Shown: positions 17,092 to 25,588 of the stretch, one piece after another
Numbering within the stretch: position 1 is the stretch's first letter
Layout of the letters: every line of letters begins with the position of its first letter
Source of the DNA: Hymenobacter sp. H14-R3
GTDB lineage: Bacteria > Bacteroidota > Bacteroidia > Cytophagales > Hymenobacteraceae
Length of the DNA stretch: 64,000 bases
Assembly: GCF_030063445.1 (NCBI RefSeq)
Contig: NZ_JASITD010000012.1
Location: 1-64,000 of the forward strand
Direction: 5' to 3'
The notes under the pieces: model-generated
Told to the model about the DNA's origin: nothing
The model's database searches: none
Seen by the model: the letters and a program-made list of their open reading frames with translations, nothing else
Program-made: the position numbers and the translations under genes

Positions 17092-17847
17092 ATGCGTATT
17101 CAAACCAAAGTAGCGCTGGCCCGCCTCGAAGCCCAGCATGGTATCCATATTCTCTACGCCTGCGAGTCGGGCAGTCGGGCCTGGGGCTTCCCCTCGCCCG
17201 ATTCTGATTATGATGTGCGCTTCATCTATGTGCACCCCGCCGCCTGGTACCTGCGCCTCGACGAAGGCCCCGACACCCTCAATTTTCCGGTCGATGACGA
17301 CCTAGACCTTGCCGGTTGGGAGCTGCGCAAGGCCCTGCGCCTACTGCGCGGCTCCAACGCGGCGCTGTTCGAATGGCTGCAGTCGCCCGTCGTGTATTAT
17401 GAGGCTGCCGGCTTCCGGGCGCAGCTTGCGCCGCTGCTGCCGCTGGCCTTCAACCTCAAAGCCGGCCTGCACCACTACCAGGGCCAGCTGCGGCGCGGCG
17501 TCGAGGAAGATTTAGTGGGCGAGGAAGTGTGCCTCAAGCGCCTGTTCTACGCCCTGCGCGCGGCCCTGGCAGCCCGCTGGATTCGGGAGTGCCACACCCT
17601 GCCGCCCATGGAGTTTGGGCCGCTGTGCGAGCTGTTACCGTCTGAATTTCAGAAAGTTGTGGTAGAGCTGCTGGCGCAAAAAGCCATTGCCACCGAAAAA
17701 ACAGTAGTGGCGCGGCCATTGGCGCTGGCTACCTTTTTGGCGGCAGAATACGCGGCGGGGCAGGCGGCGCGGCAAGCACTGGTCGTGGAGCGCGATAACG
17801 ATATTAAGGGTCTACTAGACAAGGTGTTGCAGGCTTGGGTGAAGTAG
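17092..17847 (+). CDS. RlaP-type nucleotidyltransferase (YcgL family), copy 1
   Basis: A 251-residue DNA-polymerase-beta-superfamily nucleotidyltransferase of the RlaP type (Pfam family PF10127), a family linked by gene context to RNA repair. The catalytic signature is intact: Gly27-Ser28 in CESGSRAWGF, then Asp39 and Asp41 in SDYDVRF, with a probable third carboxylate in the NFPVDDDLDLAGWELRKAL strand. The helix GSNAALFEWLQSPVVYYE is characteristic of the family. No signal or membrane segment. Substrate unknown. A second member is 850 bp downstream, and pnkp and hen1 are 6-13 kb upstream. Confidence 0.85.
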   Translation: MRIQTKVALARLEAQHGIHILYACESGSRAWGFPSPDSDYDVRFIYVHPAAWYLRLDEGPDTLNFPVDDDLDLAGWELRKALRLLRGSNAALFEWLQSPVVYYEAAGFRAQLAPLLPLAFNLKAGLHHYQGQLRRGVEEDLVGEEVCLKRLFYALRAALAARWIRECHTLPPMEFGPLCELLPSEFQKVVVELLAQKAIATEKTVVARPLALATFLAAEYAAGQAARQALVVERDNDIKGLLDKVLQAWVK

Positions 17848-17876
17848 CCGGCCCTCGCCCGGGCCAAGCCACTTTC

Positions 17877-18480
17877 CTACTGCCCAAAGCGCCAGTTTAG
17901 CGACAGGTTCACGACCCGCCCTTCTACCGGGGCCCACAGCTCCCGGAAAACCGGGCTGCCGCTGGGCGGCAGCACCACGCGCTCGCGGCGCATCTGGCGG
18001 TAGTCGAACACGTTTTCGGCGTTGAGAACCAGCGTGTAAGGGCCGGTGCGGTAGCGCAGCAGCGCTGCCATGATGGGGTAGCCGGGCGTGGTGGTGCCGT
18101 CGGGCAGGTACTGCTGGCCGGTGTAGCTCGCCTCGATGCTCGCCCCGAGGCGGTCGGTAAAATCGGTGAGGGCCACGGCCGCAAACTTGTGCCGGGCGGC
18201 CACTTCCACGTTGGGGTTCACCGCGTCGTACTGCCGCCGGGCGTAGGTAAAACCGTGGCCCAGGTACAGCTCCGTTTCGTCGGCGCGCAGGCGCACGTAG
18301 GTTTCCAGGCCTTGCGTTACCACGGGCGTGGGGGCATTATTGCCAGCTGAGCGGGCCGCTGCCGGGCTGGTAGGTGCCCGCGCCGGGGCCGCCCATCACG
18401 CCGCCATCGGGCAGGAGGAGCGGGTTTTGGAGGCGCGTGTAAAAAAACGACTGGTCGATAGTCAGCACCAGCGGCTCGCC
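17877..18480 (-). pseudogene. C-terminal fragment of a TonB-dependent receptor
   Basis: Minus-strand reading gives TonB-receptor barrel strands in two frames. Upstream, PLVLTIDQSFFYTRLQNPLLL ends near 18340. A second frame then continues with TQGLETYVRLRADETELYLG through LNAENVFDYRQMRRE and the terminal LSLNWRFGQ at 17877. A frame change near 18330-18340, plus loss of the plug and most of the barrel, make this a relic. The typical final aromatic beta-strand is kept. It separates the two RlaP genes. Confidence 0.8.
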
Positions 18481-18692
18481 TTCGTCCCCAAAAAGCGCAG
18501 CATAAACGGGCAAAGGAGCGGTAAGTGCCGCCAACGCGGCGGGCACCAACTTTTTCTCGCAAAGCAAGGTGGCTATCTTGGAGAAATCCTGACGTTTTTG
18601 AAGCAGCGAGAACCGTAGGGCGAACTTGCCGACCGCTGCCCCAATCGCCCGCGCCCGCTGCGGATGGCAAGTCCCCGCTACTTTAGCGCCCC

Positions 18693-19787
18693 ATGACCAT
18701 TGCCGACCTGCGCCAGCAGAACCTGATTTTATTTGAAGCCGTGAGCGGCAGCCGCGCCTACGGCACCAACCTGCCACATTCCGATACCGATTTAAAAGGC
18801 GTATTTATCCTGCCCGAAAAGGCGTTTTTTGGCCTCGATTATATTCCGCAAATTGCGAATGATACTAACGATGAGGTGTTTTATGAGCTGCGCCGCTTCG
18901 TCGAGTTACTGCTGAAAAATAATCCTACGGTGCTCGAATTGCTCGGCACGCCCGCCGCCTGTATCATTTATCAGCATCCGCTATTTTCGGAGTTCCGGGC
19001 CGTCGATTTCTTATCGAAACTCTGCCGCCAAAGCTTCGCCGAATATGCCGTGGCGCAAATTCGCAAGGCGCAGGGTTTGAATAAAAAAATTAACCATCCC
19101 GAACCGCCCGCCCGCAAGTCGGTACTCGATTTTTGCTACGTCACGGCAGGAGCCGGGGCGCAGCCAGTAGCCACCTGGCTGAGTCGGCAAAACCTTGAAG
19201 GCCAGCAGTGTGGCCTGGCCAATGTGCCGCACCTCACGGACCTTTACGCCCTGTTCATCGACCGCATTACCGGCCAGCCGCTGGGCTACCGCGGCCTCGT
19301 GCGCGACCCCGAAATCAGCCAGGACGTCCTGCTTTCGGCCGTGCCGAAAGGGGAGGAGCCGGCCGCGTATTTATCCTTCAACCGCACGGGCTACAGCGTA
19401 TATTGCCGGGCCTTTCGGGAGTATTGGGAATGGGTGGAAAAGCGCAATAAAGAGCGCTACGCGAACACCGTGCAGCACGGCAAAAACTACGACGCCAAAA
19501 ATATGCTGCACGTATTTCGCTTGCTGCAAATGGCCGAGGAAATTGCCCTCACCGGCGAATTAAACGTGCACCGCTCCAACCGCGAATTCCTGCTCCAAAT
19601 CCGGCGCGGCGAATTTGAATACGCCACCCTAATAGCCGAAGCCGGCGAATTGGTAGCGCGGGTAGAAGCTGCCTTCGCCGCGTCGGCCCTGGCCGCCGCC
19701 CCTGATAAAGCCGCCGCCGAAGCCACGTTGCGCCGGGTGCGCCAGCAGTTTTACGCGGCGCGCAGCACTAGCCAAGAGCAAGTTTAG
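18693..19787 (+). CDS. RlaP-type nucleotidyltransferase, copy 2
   Basis: A 364-residue nucleotidyltransferase of the same broad family as the gene at 17092, but longer and clearly divergent. Catalytic signature: Gly19-Ser20 in VSGSRAYGTN, then Asp31 and Asp33 in HSDTDLKGV. The helix VFYELRRFVELLLKNNPTVLELLGTP corresponds to the family's GW-helix and SN-helix region. The C-terminal 200 residues are helical with GKNYDAKNMLHVFRLLQMAEEI. No signal peptide. A TACTTTAG -10-like element lies about 15 bp upstream. The RNA-repair role is inferred from family and neighbourhood. Confidence 0.8.
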   Translation: MTIADLRQQNLILFEAVSGSRAYGTNLPHSDTDLKGVFILPEKAFFGLDYIPQIANDTNDEVFYELRRFVELLLKNNPTVLELLGTPAACIIYQHPLFSEFRAVDFLSKLCRQSFAEYAVAQIRKAQGLNKKINHPEPPARKSVLDFCYVTAGAGAQPVATWLSRQNLEGQQCGLANVPHLTDLYALFIDRITGQPLGYRGLVRDPEISQDVLLSAVPKGEEPAAYLSFNRTGYSVYCRAFREYWEWVEKRNKERYANTVQHGKNYDAKNMLHVFRLLQMAEEIALTGELNVHRSNREFLLQIRRGEFEYATLIAEAGELVARVEAAFAASALAAAPDKAAAEATLRRVRQQFYAARSTSQEQV

Positions 19788-19802
19788 CGTGGCCTTTATT
19801 TT

Positions 19803-19907
19803 GGTAGCCGGTTCGCCGGCGCCAGCTGGCCGACCGGTTGTCGCTGCGCAAGCCCACGCCGTTCAACGACAACCAGTCGGCCGGCTGGCGCCGGCGGACT
19901 GGCAACC
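19803..19907. repeat. Long GC-rich hairpin after the second RlaP gene
   Basis: Two 41-bp arms (19803-19843 and 19867-19907) pair with a few mismatches around a 23-nt loop. It begins 15 bp after the stop codon, so it may terminate the upstream transcript. The arms are rich in GCCGGCGCC-type motifs. Confidence 0.75.
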
Positions 19908-19930
19908 AACCTAAAGACCGCTCCAATCCG

Positions 19931-19977
19931 AAAGGTATCACAAGTTTCAGGAATTATTGAAACTTGTGATACCTTTG
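19931..19977 (+). promoter_or_regulatory. 19-bp-armed palindrome overlapping the -10 of the TIGR01777/GbsR operon
   Basis: Perfect arms at 19931-19949 and 19958-19976 (core TGAAACTTGTGATACC) flank an 8-nt spacer. The right arm overlaps TACCTTTG (19970-19977), a good -10 element, about 65 bp before the ATG at 20043. Since a GbsR/MarR-type regulator is the next gene in the operon, this is a strong candidate autoregulatory operator. Confidence 0.7.
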
Positions 19978-20042
19978 CTCCGTCAACCCCCGCTGCCCCG
20001 GACCAACCCGGTGCGTCGCCATTGGGCGCTGACGCAGCAGCC

Positions 20043-20954
20043 ATGTCCGCAGCCAAACTTGTTCTAATCGGTGGTAACGGTTTTCTGGGTCGCCACGTGC
20101 GGTCGCATTTTGAAGACCTTGGTTACCAGGTAGTAAGCATCAGCCGAACGGGCCCCGGCGACGTGCGCTGGGATGCCCGTACGCTGGGGCCGTGGGCCGC
20201 CGAACTGGAAGGCGCGGACCTGCTGGTAAACCTGGCCGGCCGCTCCGTCGATTGCCGCTATACGGCTGCCAATCGGCAAGCGGTGCTGGCCAGCCGGGTT
20301 GAGAGCACGGCGGTGCTGAGCGCGGCCGTGGCCGCCTGCCGGCAGCCGCCCCGCGTGTGGTTAAACTCCTCAACCGCTACTATTTACGCTGATACGCGCG
20401 GTAGCCTCCCGGCCAACACGGAGGCGGCCGGCATCATCGGCGAAGGCTTTTCGGTGGATGTAGCGCGGGCCTGGGAGGCGGTATTCATGGCCGGGGCTAC
20501 GCCGGGCACGCGCCGGGTGGCGCTGCGCACCGCCATTGTGTTGGGGGCCGACGGCGGGGCTTTTCCCGTAATGGCCCGGCTGGCTCGCTGGGGCTTATGC
20601 TCGCCGCAAGATACTGGTGAGCAATGGATTAGCTGGCTGCACATCACCGATTTTTGCCGGGTGGTGGCATTCCTGGCGCAAGCTGAGACTATCAGCGGCC
20701 CGGTAAACCTGTGTGCGCCGCAGCCGCTTCGCAATCAGGATTTTAATGGCTTGTTAGCTAAATACTTAAAGCCCCTGGTGCGCCTGCCGCAGCCCCGCTG
20801 GCTACTCGAAATAGGAGCTTTTGTGTTGCGCACGGAAACGGAGCTTATCCTGAAAAGCCGCAAGGTGTACCCTGGTCGGCTGCTCGACGCAGGATTTGCC
20901 TTTGATTTCGCGGCTTGCGAACCGGCTATTACCGACCTGCTGCCTAAGTTATAA
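20043..20954 (+). CDS. TIGR01777-family NAD(P)-dependent epimerase/oxidoreductase
   Basis: A 303-residue Rossmann-fold protein of the atypical extended SDR group (TIGR01777/YfcH type). The nucleotide-binding loop is GGNGFLGRHV at the N-terminus. LLVNLAGRSVDCRY and SRVESTAVLSAAV are typical family segments, and the C-terminal LKSRKVYPGRLLDAGFAFDF is the conserved DUF1731-like end. Substrate unknown. The ATG at 20043 is chosen because the seven residues from the upstream start show no conservation pattern. It is followed after 25 bp by a GbsR/MarR regulator, making a two-gene operon under the palindrome at 19931. Confidence 0.9.
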   Translation: MSAAKLVLIGGNGFLGRHVRSHFEDLGYQVVSISRTGPGDVRWDARTLGPWAAELEGADLLVNLAGRSVDCRYTAANRQAVLASRVESTAVLSAAVAACRQPPRVWLNSSTATIYADTRGSLPANTEAAGIIGEGFSVDVARAWEAVFMAGATPGTRRVALRTAIVLGADGGAFPVMARLARWGLCSPQDTGEQWISWLHITDFCRVVAFLAQAETISGPVNLCAPQPLRNQDFNGLLAKYLKPLVRLPQPRWLLEIGAFVLRTETELILKSRKVYPGRLLDAGFAFDFAACEPAITDLLPKL

Positions 20955-20979
20955 TTACCTGATTAATAATTATATAAAT

Positions 20980-21516
20980 ATGAGTACCGGGAACCCTGAC
21001 GTGCCTCCGCAAACCTTAGCCGAGGCTAAAGCTCAGTTTATCCACCTCTGGGGCGTGTCGGGCACGAGCTGGGGCGTGAGCAAGACCCTGGCCCAGGTGC
21101 ACGCCCTGCTGCTGGTGAGCCCGGCGGCGCTCAGCACCGAAGATATTATGAGTCAGCTCACTATCTCGCGGGGCAATGCCAGCATGACAGTGCGCGAGCT
21201 GCTCGGTTGGGGCCTGCTTTATAAGGAGCTGCGCCCTGGTGAGCGCCGCGAGTACTTTGTGGCCGAAAAGGATATGCTGCAAGTCACGCGCTGCATCATC
21301 CGGGCGCGTAAGCGCCGCGAGCTCGACCCCATGAAGCGTACGCTCGACCAGCTGGCCACCCTGCCCGGCGATGCGGCCGATGCCGATTACCGTGCCTTCC
21401 ATACCACGCTCACCGATATTCAGCAGCTCGCTACTGCTTCCGATAAGCTGCTCACTAAGCTCATGCTAGCCGAGCGCAGCTGGTTCTGGGACAAGTTTTT
21501 CAAGCTTTTTTTGTAA
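20980..21516 (+). CDS. GbsR/MarR-family transcriptional regulator
   Basis: A 178-residue winged-helix protein. The HTH region (about residues 40-95) reads HALLLVSPAALSTEDIMSQL, then SRGNASMTVRELLGWGLLYK, typical of GbsR-type MarR relatives. A C-terminal helical dimerisation region follows. Soluble. It lies 25 bp after the TIGR01777 gene and probably controls this operon through the palindrome at 19931-19976. Confidence 0.88.
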   Translation: MSTGNPDVPPQTLAEAKAQFIHLWGVSGTSWGVSKTLAQVHALLLVSPAALSTEDIMSQLTISRGNASMTVRELLGWGLLYKELRPGERREYFVAEKDMLQVTRCIIRARKRRELDPMKRTLDQLATLPGDAADADYRAFHTTLTDIQQLATASDKLLTKLMLAERSWFWDKFFKLFL

Positions 21517-21851
21517 CGTGGCGACGATGGCCGGCGGCGGCCCAGGCGAGCATCCTCCCAAAGGAGCGGGCAACTGGTACTTTTTGGGTTCCTTCGTTGC
21601 CCTGCTGCCCGCTTAAGCAGGCCAGGTGCGCGGGTGGGGCGGCGGAAATAGGAATAAAAACGGCTGCGTAGTTTTGCCAGCCAAAGGGCTACTGGCTGAA
21701 AACTAGCAAGGTAGCATTCAACGTAGCTACAACCGGCCCCTCCAACACCCCAAAAGGCATCAATGCCCTAATCTTGTACTGGCTAAACTCAACTAAAACC
21801 CGACCTTCGCGCGTTCATTCATCGGCCGCTCACTGGCGGCCCCCCTTCCAT
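21517..21851. other. 335-bp spacer before the desaturase
   Basis: No gene is supported. TAGTTTTG at 21669-21676 fits the -10 consensus, and a weaker TAATCTTG occurs at 21769-21776; either could drive the desaturase gene. No clear hairpin or RNA gene was recognised. Confidence 0.35.
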
Positions 21852-22838
21852 ATGATGCTCAGTTCCGACCTTCTCATTTCGCGCGGCGAAGTGCTCATGC
21901 AACTCGAAGGTTATCTGAAAGATAATATCTATACCTTCCTCAAAAAGGTGGAGGATAGCTGGCAACCCGCTGATTACCTGCCCGATTCGCGCCGCGACAC
22001 CTTCTTCGATGAGGTGAAGGAATTGCGCGAGCGCGCCGGTACCCTAAGCTACGATTTGCTGGCCGTGCTCATCGGCGATACCATTACCGAAGAAGCCTTG
22101 CCCAACTACGAGGCCTGGTTTCACGAGCTCGACGACCTAAACCGCGACCGCGACAACGGCTGGGCGCAGTGGATTCGGGGCTGGACGGCCGAGGAAAACC
22201 GCCACGGCGACCTGCTCAACCGCTACCTCTACCTATGTGGCCGCGTAAACATGCGCGAGTTTGAGGCTAGTACCCAGCACCTTATCAACGATGGCTTCGA
22301 CCTCGGCACGGCCCACGACCCGTACCGCGCTTTTGTGTACACGAGCTACCAGGAGATGGCTACCAACGTGTCGCACCGTCGCGTGGGCCAGCTGGCCCGC
22401 GCCGCCGGCGATGACCAGCTCTCCAAAATCTGCGGCATGATTGCCGGCGACGAAAACCGCCACGCCCGCGCCTACAAAACCTTCGTAGACAAGATTTTCG
22501 AGCTGGACCCCAGTGAGATGATGCTGGCCTTTGAGGACATGATGCGCAAAAAAATCGTGATGCCTGCCCACTACATGCGCGAGTTGGGCATCGACATGGG
22601 CAAGACGTTCGGCCATTTCACCGATGCCGCCCAGCGCATTGGTGTGTACACGAGCAGCGACTACACCGATATTCTCGACACGCTCATCAGCGAGTGGAAA
22701 ATAGCCGACCGCACCAACCTCACTGGTCCCGCCGAAAAGGCCCGCGACTACGTGATGGCCCTGCCTGCCCGCCTGCGCCGCGTGAGCGACCGCATGACGA
22801 TACCTAAGCTGGAATATAAGTTCAAGTGGATTAGCTAG
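21852..22838 (+). CDS. Soluble acyl-ACP-desaturase-type fatty acid desaturase
   Basis: A 328-residue ferritin-like diiron enzyme of the FA_desaturase_2 group, which introduces a double bond into acyl-ACP or a related acyl thioester. Both iron-binding motifs are present: EENRHG (about residue 113) and DENRH (about 200). No membrane segments, in line with the soluble plant-type class. The ATG at 21852 is chosen because the frame upstream encodes a Ser/Arg/His-rich non-conserved leader; ATG at 21855 is equally possible. A hairpin terminator follows at 22865-22899. Confidence 0.92.
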   Translation: MMLSSDLLISRGEVLMQLEGYLKDNIYTFLKKVEDSWQPADYLPDSRRDTFFDEVKELRERAGTLSYDLLAVLIGDTITEEALPNYEAWFHELDDLNRDRDNGWAQWIRGWTAEENRHGDLLNRYLYLCGRVNMREFEASTQHLINDGFDLGTAHDPYRAFVYTSYQEMATNVSHRRVGQLARAAGDDQLSKICGMIAGDENRHARAYKTFVDKIFELDPSEMMLAFEDMMRKKIVMPAHYMRELGIDMGKTFGHFTDAAQRIGVYTSSDYTDILDTLISEWKIADRTNLTGPAEKARDYVMALPARLRRVSDRMTIPKLEYKFKWIS

Positions 22839-22864
22839 TTAGCTTATTTGCATTGTGCGTTATG

Positions 22865-22899
22865 AAAGCGCCGGCTGCCTGTGGTAGTCGGCGCTTTTT
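22865..22899 (+). terminator. Rho-independent terminator of the desaturase gene
   Basis: AAAGCGCCG and CGGCGCTTT arms with a T-run, starting 27 bp after the stop codon. Confidence 0.8.
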
Positions 22900-22964
22900 G
22901 CTGGCCCTTAACCAATAGGCCACGCCTGCTTTAGGAGCAAATACAACTAACCCGTACCACCCAC

Positions 22965-23921
22965 ATGGCTCAGCAAACCCAGGCCGCATACTACACCGAG
23001 TTTGGTGGTATTGGTAAAATTCAGGTCGGCCCGCTCGACCTACCCGAAGTAGGTGAAGGCGAAGTGCGCGTGCGCGTGAAAGCCGCCGGCATCAACCCCG
23101 TCGATTACATCGTGCGCGAAGGCCACTTTCAGCAAGTGGTGCCCAATGCCTTCCCGGCCGTGCCAGGCTGGGATGTGGCTGGCATTGTGGAGGAATGCGG
23201 CCATGGCGCGTCGCGCCTGCCCGAAGGGAGCGAAGTATATGGCTACGTGCGTCGCCCGGTGGTGCAGCACGGCACCTTCGCCGAGCATATTGTAGTACCC
23301 GAATGCTACCTGGCCCTGCGGCCCCAAAGGCTGAGCTGGCAGGCCGCCGGCGGCCTGCCATTGGCTGGCCTCACGGCCTATCAGTCGGTTATCGTGGCGG
23401 GTGGGCTCAAGGCGGGCGAAACGGTGCTGATTCTGGGTGCTTCGGGCGGCGTGGGCGGCACGGCCATTCAGCTGGCTAAGAACGTGGGGGCCACGGTAAC
23501 TGCCGTAGCCAGCGGCCAAAATGCTGACTACATGAAGGAGCTCGGGGCCGATTTTACTATCGACTACAAAGCTGGCCCCGTTGCCGAGGCTGTGCAGAAG
23601 GTAGCGCCGCAAGGCGTTGATTTGCTGTTTGATGCCGTTAGCGGCGACACGCTCAGTCAGAGCTTATCGGCTCTCAAGCCCACTGGCCGCCTCATCTCGG
23701 TGCTCAACGATGGCAAGGCCCTGAAGCTGCCCGCCAGCGTGCATTTTGCCCACGTAATGGCTCAGCCCAGCGTGCCCGGCCTCAACCACCTGCGCGAGCT
23801 GGCCGACGCCGGTAAGCTGGCCGTGCCCATCGCGGCAACCTTCTCGCTGGCCGATACCAAAAAGGCTTTTGAACAGATTGAGTCCAAGCACACAACGGGT
23901 AAGGTGGTGATTGTGCCGTAG
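22965..23921 (+). CDS. MDR-superfamily NADP-dependent quinone oxidoreductase
   Basis: A 318-residue medium-chain dehydrogenase/reductase of the zinc-free quinone-oxidoreductase type. The catalytic domain opens with VRVKAAGINPVDYIVREG, and the Rossmann NADP site is LGASGGVGGTAIQLAK (about residue 160). The cysteines that bind zinc in alcohol dehydrogenases are absent. Cytosolic. Monocistronic; a degenerate inverted repeat follows the stop codon. Confidence 0.92.
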   Translation: MAQQTQAAYYTEFGGIGKIQVGPLDLPEVGEGEVRVRVKAAGINPVDYIVREGHFQQVVPNAFPAVPGWDVAGIVEECGHGASRLPEGSEVYGYVRRPVVQHGTFAEHIVVPECYLALRPQRLSWQAAGGLPLAGLTAYQSVIVAGGLKAGETVLILGASGGVGGTAIQLAKNVGATVTAVASGQNADYMKELGADFTIDYKAGPVAEAVQKVAPQGVDLLFDAVSGDTLSQSLSALKPTGRLISVLNDGKALKLPASVHFAHVMAQPSVPGLNHLRELADAGKLAVPIAATFSLADTKKAFEQIESKHTTGKVVIVP

Positions 23922-23946
23922 GCAACGAATCCGTAAAACGCACAAG

Positions 23947-24054
23947 AAAGAACGTCATACTGAACGTAACTGAAGCATCGCTACCACGCCTTGAGGACTA
24001 ATAACCCCAGCGGCGCGGTAGTGATGCTTCGGCCACGCCCAGCATGACGTTCTT
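23947..24054. repeat. Imperfect inverted repeat between convergent genes
   Basis: Left 23947-23984 and right about 24018-24054 share paired blocks AAAGAACGTCAT / ATGACGTTCTTT and GAAGCATCGCTACC / GGTAGTGATGCTTC, with unpaired insertions. The AACGTCATnCTGA motif looks like a dispersed intergenic repeat unit. It sits between convergent genes. Confidence 0.65.
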
Positions 24055-24095
24055 TATTACTCAGTGCCTTCAGCTAGGAAACACTGCGCTTGCGG

Positions 24096-24377
24096 CTACT
24101 TCTCGATTCTTACGCCTTTCCAGAAAGCTACCCGGTCTTTAATATTAGCGGCGGCGGGGCTGGTTTCGGGGTAAAACCAGGCGGCATCCTTGTTGAGGTC
24201 GCCGTTTACGCGCAGGGAGTAATAGCTGGCGCGGCCTTTCCAAGGGCAGGAAGTGTGGGCAATGCTATCCTCAAAAAACTCCTTCTTAAGGGAGTCGGCG
24301 GGGAAGTAGTGGTTGTTTTCCACCACTACGGTGTCGTCGCTCTCGGCCACGACGGTATTGTTCCAAATGGCTTTCAT
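24096..24377 (-). CDS. DUF427 domain protein
   Basis: A 93-residue single-domain DUF427 protein. Family features visible are the MKAIWNNTVVAESDDTVVVENNHYFP opening, SIAHTSCPWKGRASYYSL in the middle and the terminal RVAFWKGVRIEK. Function is not established for the family. It is convergent with the oxidoreductase gene and divergent from the acetyltransferase-like gene. Confidence 0.9.
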   Translation of the reverse strand: MKAIWNNTVVAESDDTVVVENNHYFPADSLKKEFFEDSIAHTSCPWKGRASYYSLRVNGDLNKDAAWFYPETSPAAANIKDRVAFWKGVRIEK

Positions 24378-24472
24378 AGGTCGGCGGCGCGGCGCGTTAA
24401 AAAGCCGGTCCGCTGAAAGTAAACGCGCATCTTTGCCAGATGTTCACCTTTTGCTAACCCGGCCTGCCTTCT

Positions 24473-25471
24473 ATGATACGCTACCTCCGCCCCGGCGAAG
24501 TAGACCGCCCGCAGTGGGATGCCTTACTGGGGCGCGCGCCCAACGGCTTGATTTACGGGCTGTCCTGGTACCTCGACATTGTGTCGCCCGGCTGGGCGGC
24601 GCTGGTGAAGGAGGAAGCCGGGCGCTACGTAGCGGTGCTGCCGCTGCCGGTGCGCACCAAATTTGGGCTGCGCTACCTCAAGCAACCTTTGTTTGCGCAG
24701 CAGCTGGGGCTATTTTATCTGGAAGCGCCCACGGCCGCCGACTGGCAGCAAATCGGGGCGCTGCTGCGGCAGCGGTTCCGGTTTATCACGCAGTATGCCT
24801 TTAACACGCGCAACCAGGAACTGCTCGGCCCCGGCCAGCCCGGGCTAGCGGGCGCGGCCTTCACTACTTATTACCTGTCGCTGCAACCCAACTACCCGCA
24901 GCTGCTGGCCGGCTACAAGGCCAACCGCCGCTGGCGTCTCAACCAGGCCCGCCGCCGGGGCCTGCGCGTGGAGCCGAGTACTGATATCGACCTGCTGGTG
25001 CGGATTTTTGCTGAGTACACGGCTCCCAAAATCCACGGTGTTATTGGCGAAGCCTACGAATACCGACTCCTGCGCGCATTGTACGCGGCTGCTAGTCAGC
25101 AACATATGGCCCACATGTGGCAGGCGCGCGCCGCCACTGGCGAGGTAGTGGCCATGATTTTGCTGTTTGAGTTCAACGGCCAGCTAACCTATATCTTCAA
25201 CTCCTCGACGCCGGCCGGTAAGGAAGCAGGGGCCATTTCGGTGCTGCTCGACGAGGTGTTTCGCACCTACGCGGGCCGGGCCACCACTTTCGATTTTGAG
25301 GCGCCGGAAGTGGCCAGCGTGGCGCACTTTTACGCCAGCTTTGGGTCGGTGGCCGCGCCGTTTCACGCCATCGCCGCCAACCGCCTGCCGTGGCCGGTGC
25401 GCCAGCTCAAGGCGGCGCGCATGGCGCTGTACCGCCGGCTGCGGCCCCGCCCGGCCCCACCCGCCGACTAA
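24473..25471 (+). CDS. GNAT/FemAB-like acetyltransferase-fold protein
   Basis: A 332-residue protein with a FemAB/GNAT-like layout: an N-terminal half with GLIYGLSWYLDIVSPGW and VLPLPVRTKFGLRYLKQPLF, and a C-terminal GNAT-like half with ARAATGEVVAMILLFEFNGQLTYIFNSS and DFEAPEVASVAHFYASFGS. Such proteins transfer acyl or aminoacyl groups; the substrate is not evident. Soluble. The C-terminus is Arg/Pro-rich. The next gene starts about 120 bp downstream in the same direction. Confidence 0.7.
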   Translation: MIRYLRPGEVDRPQWDALLGRAPNGLIYGLSWYLDIVSPGWAALVKEEAGRYVAVLPLPVRTKFGLRYLKQPLFAQQLGLFYLEAPTAADWQQIGALLRQRFRFITQYAFNTRNQELLGPGQPGLAGAAFTTYYLSLQPNYPQLLAGYKANRRWRLNQARRRGLRVEPSTDIDLLVRIFAEYTAPKIHGVIGEAYEYRLLRALYAAASQQHMAHMWQARAATGEVVAMILLFEFNGQLTYIFNSSTPAGKEAGAISVLLDEVFRTYAGRATTFDFEAPEVASVAHFYASFGSVAAPFHAIAANRLPWPVRQLKAARMALYRRLRPRPAPPAD

Positions 25472-25588
25472 GGCGCGGGCCCGGAAACATTACCGGCGCG
25501 GGCGTTGTTGGCCGGAGTAGCTTATTCGATGCCGTATTTGGCCGCCGTAGCACGCGCCGGGCAGCATCCTTATCCCAGTAAAAATTAT

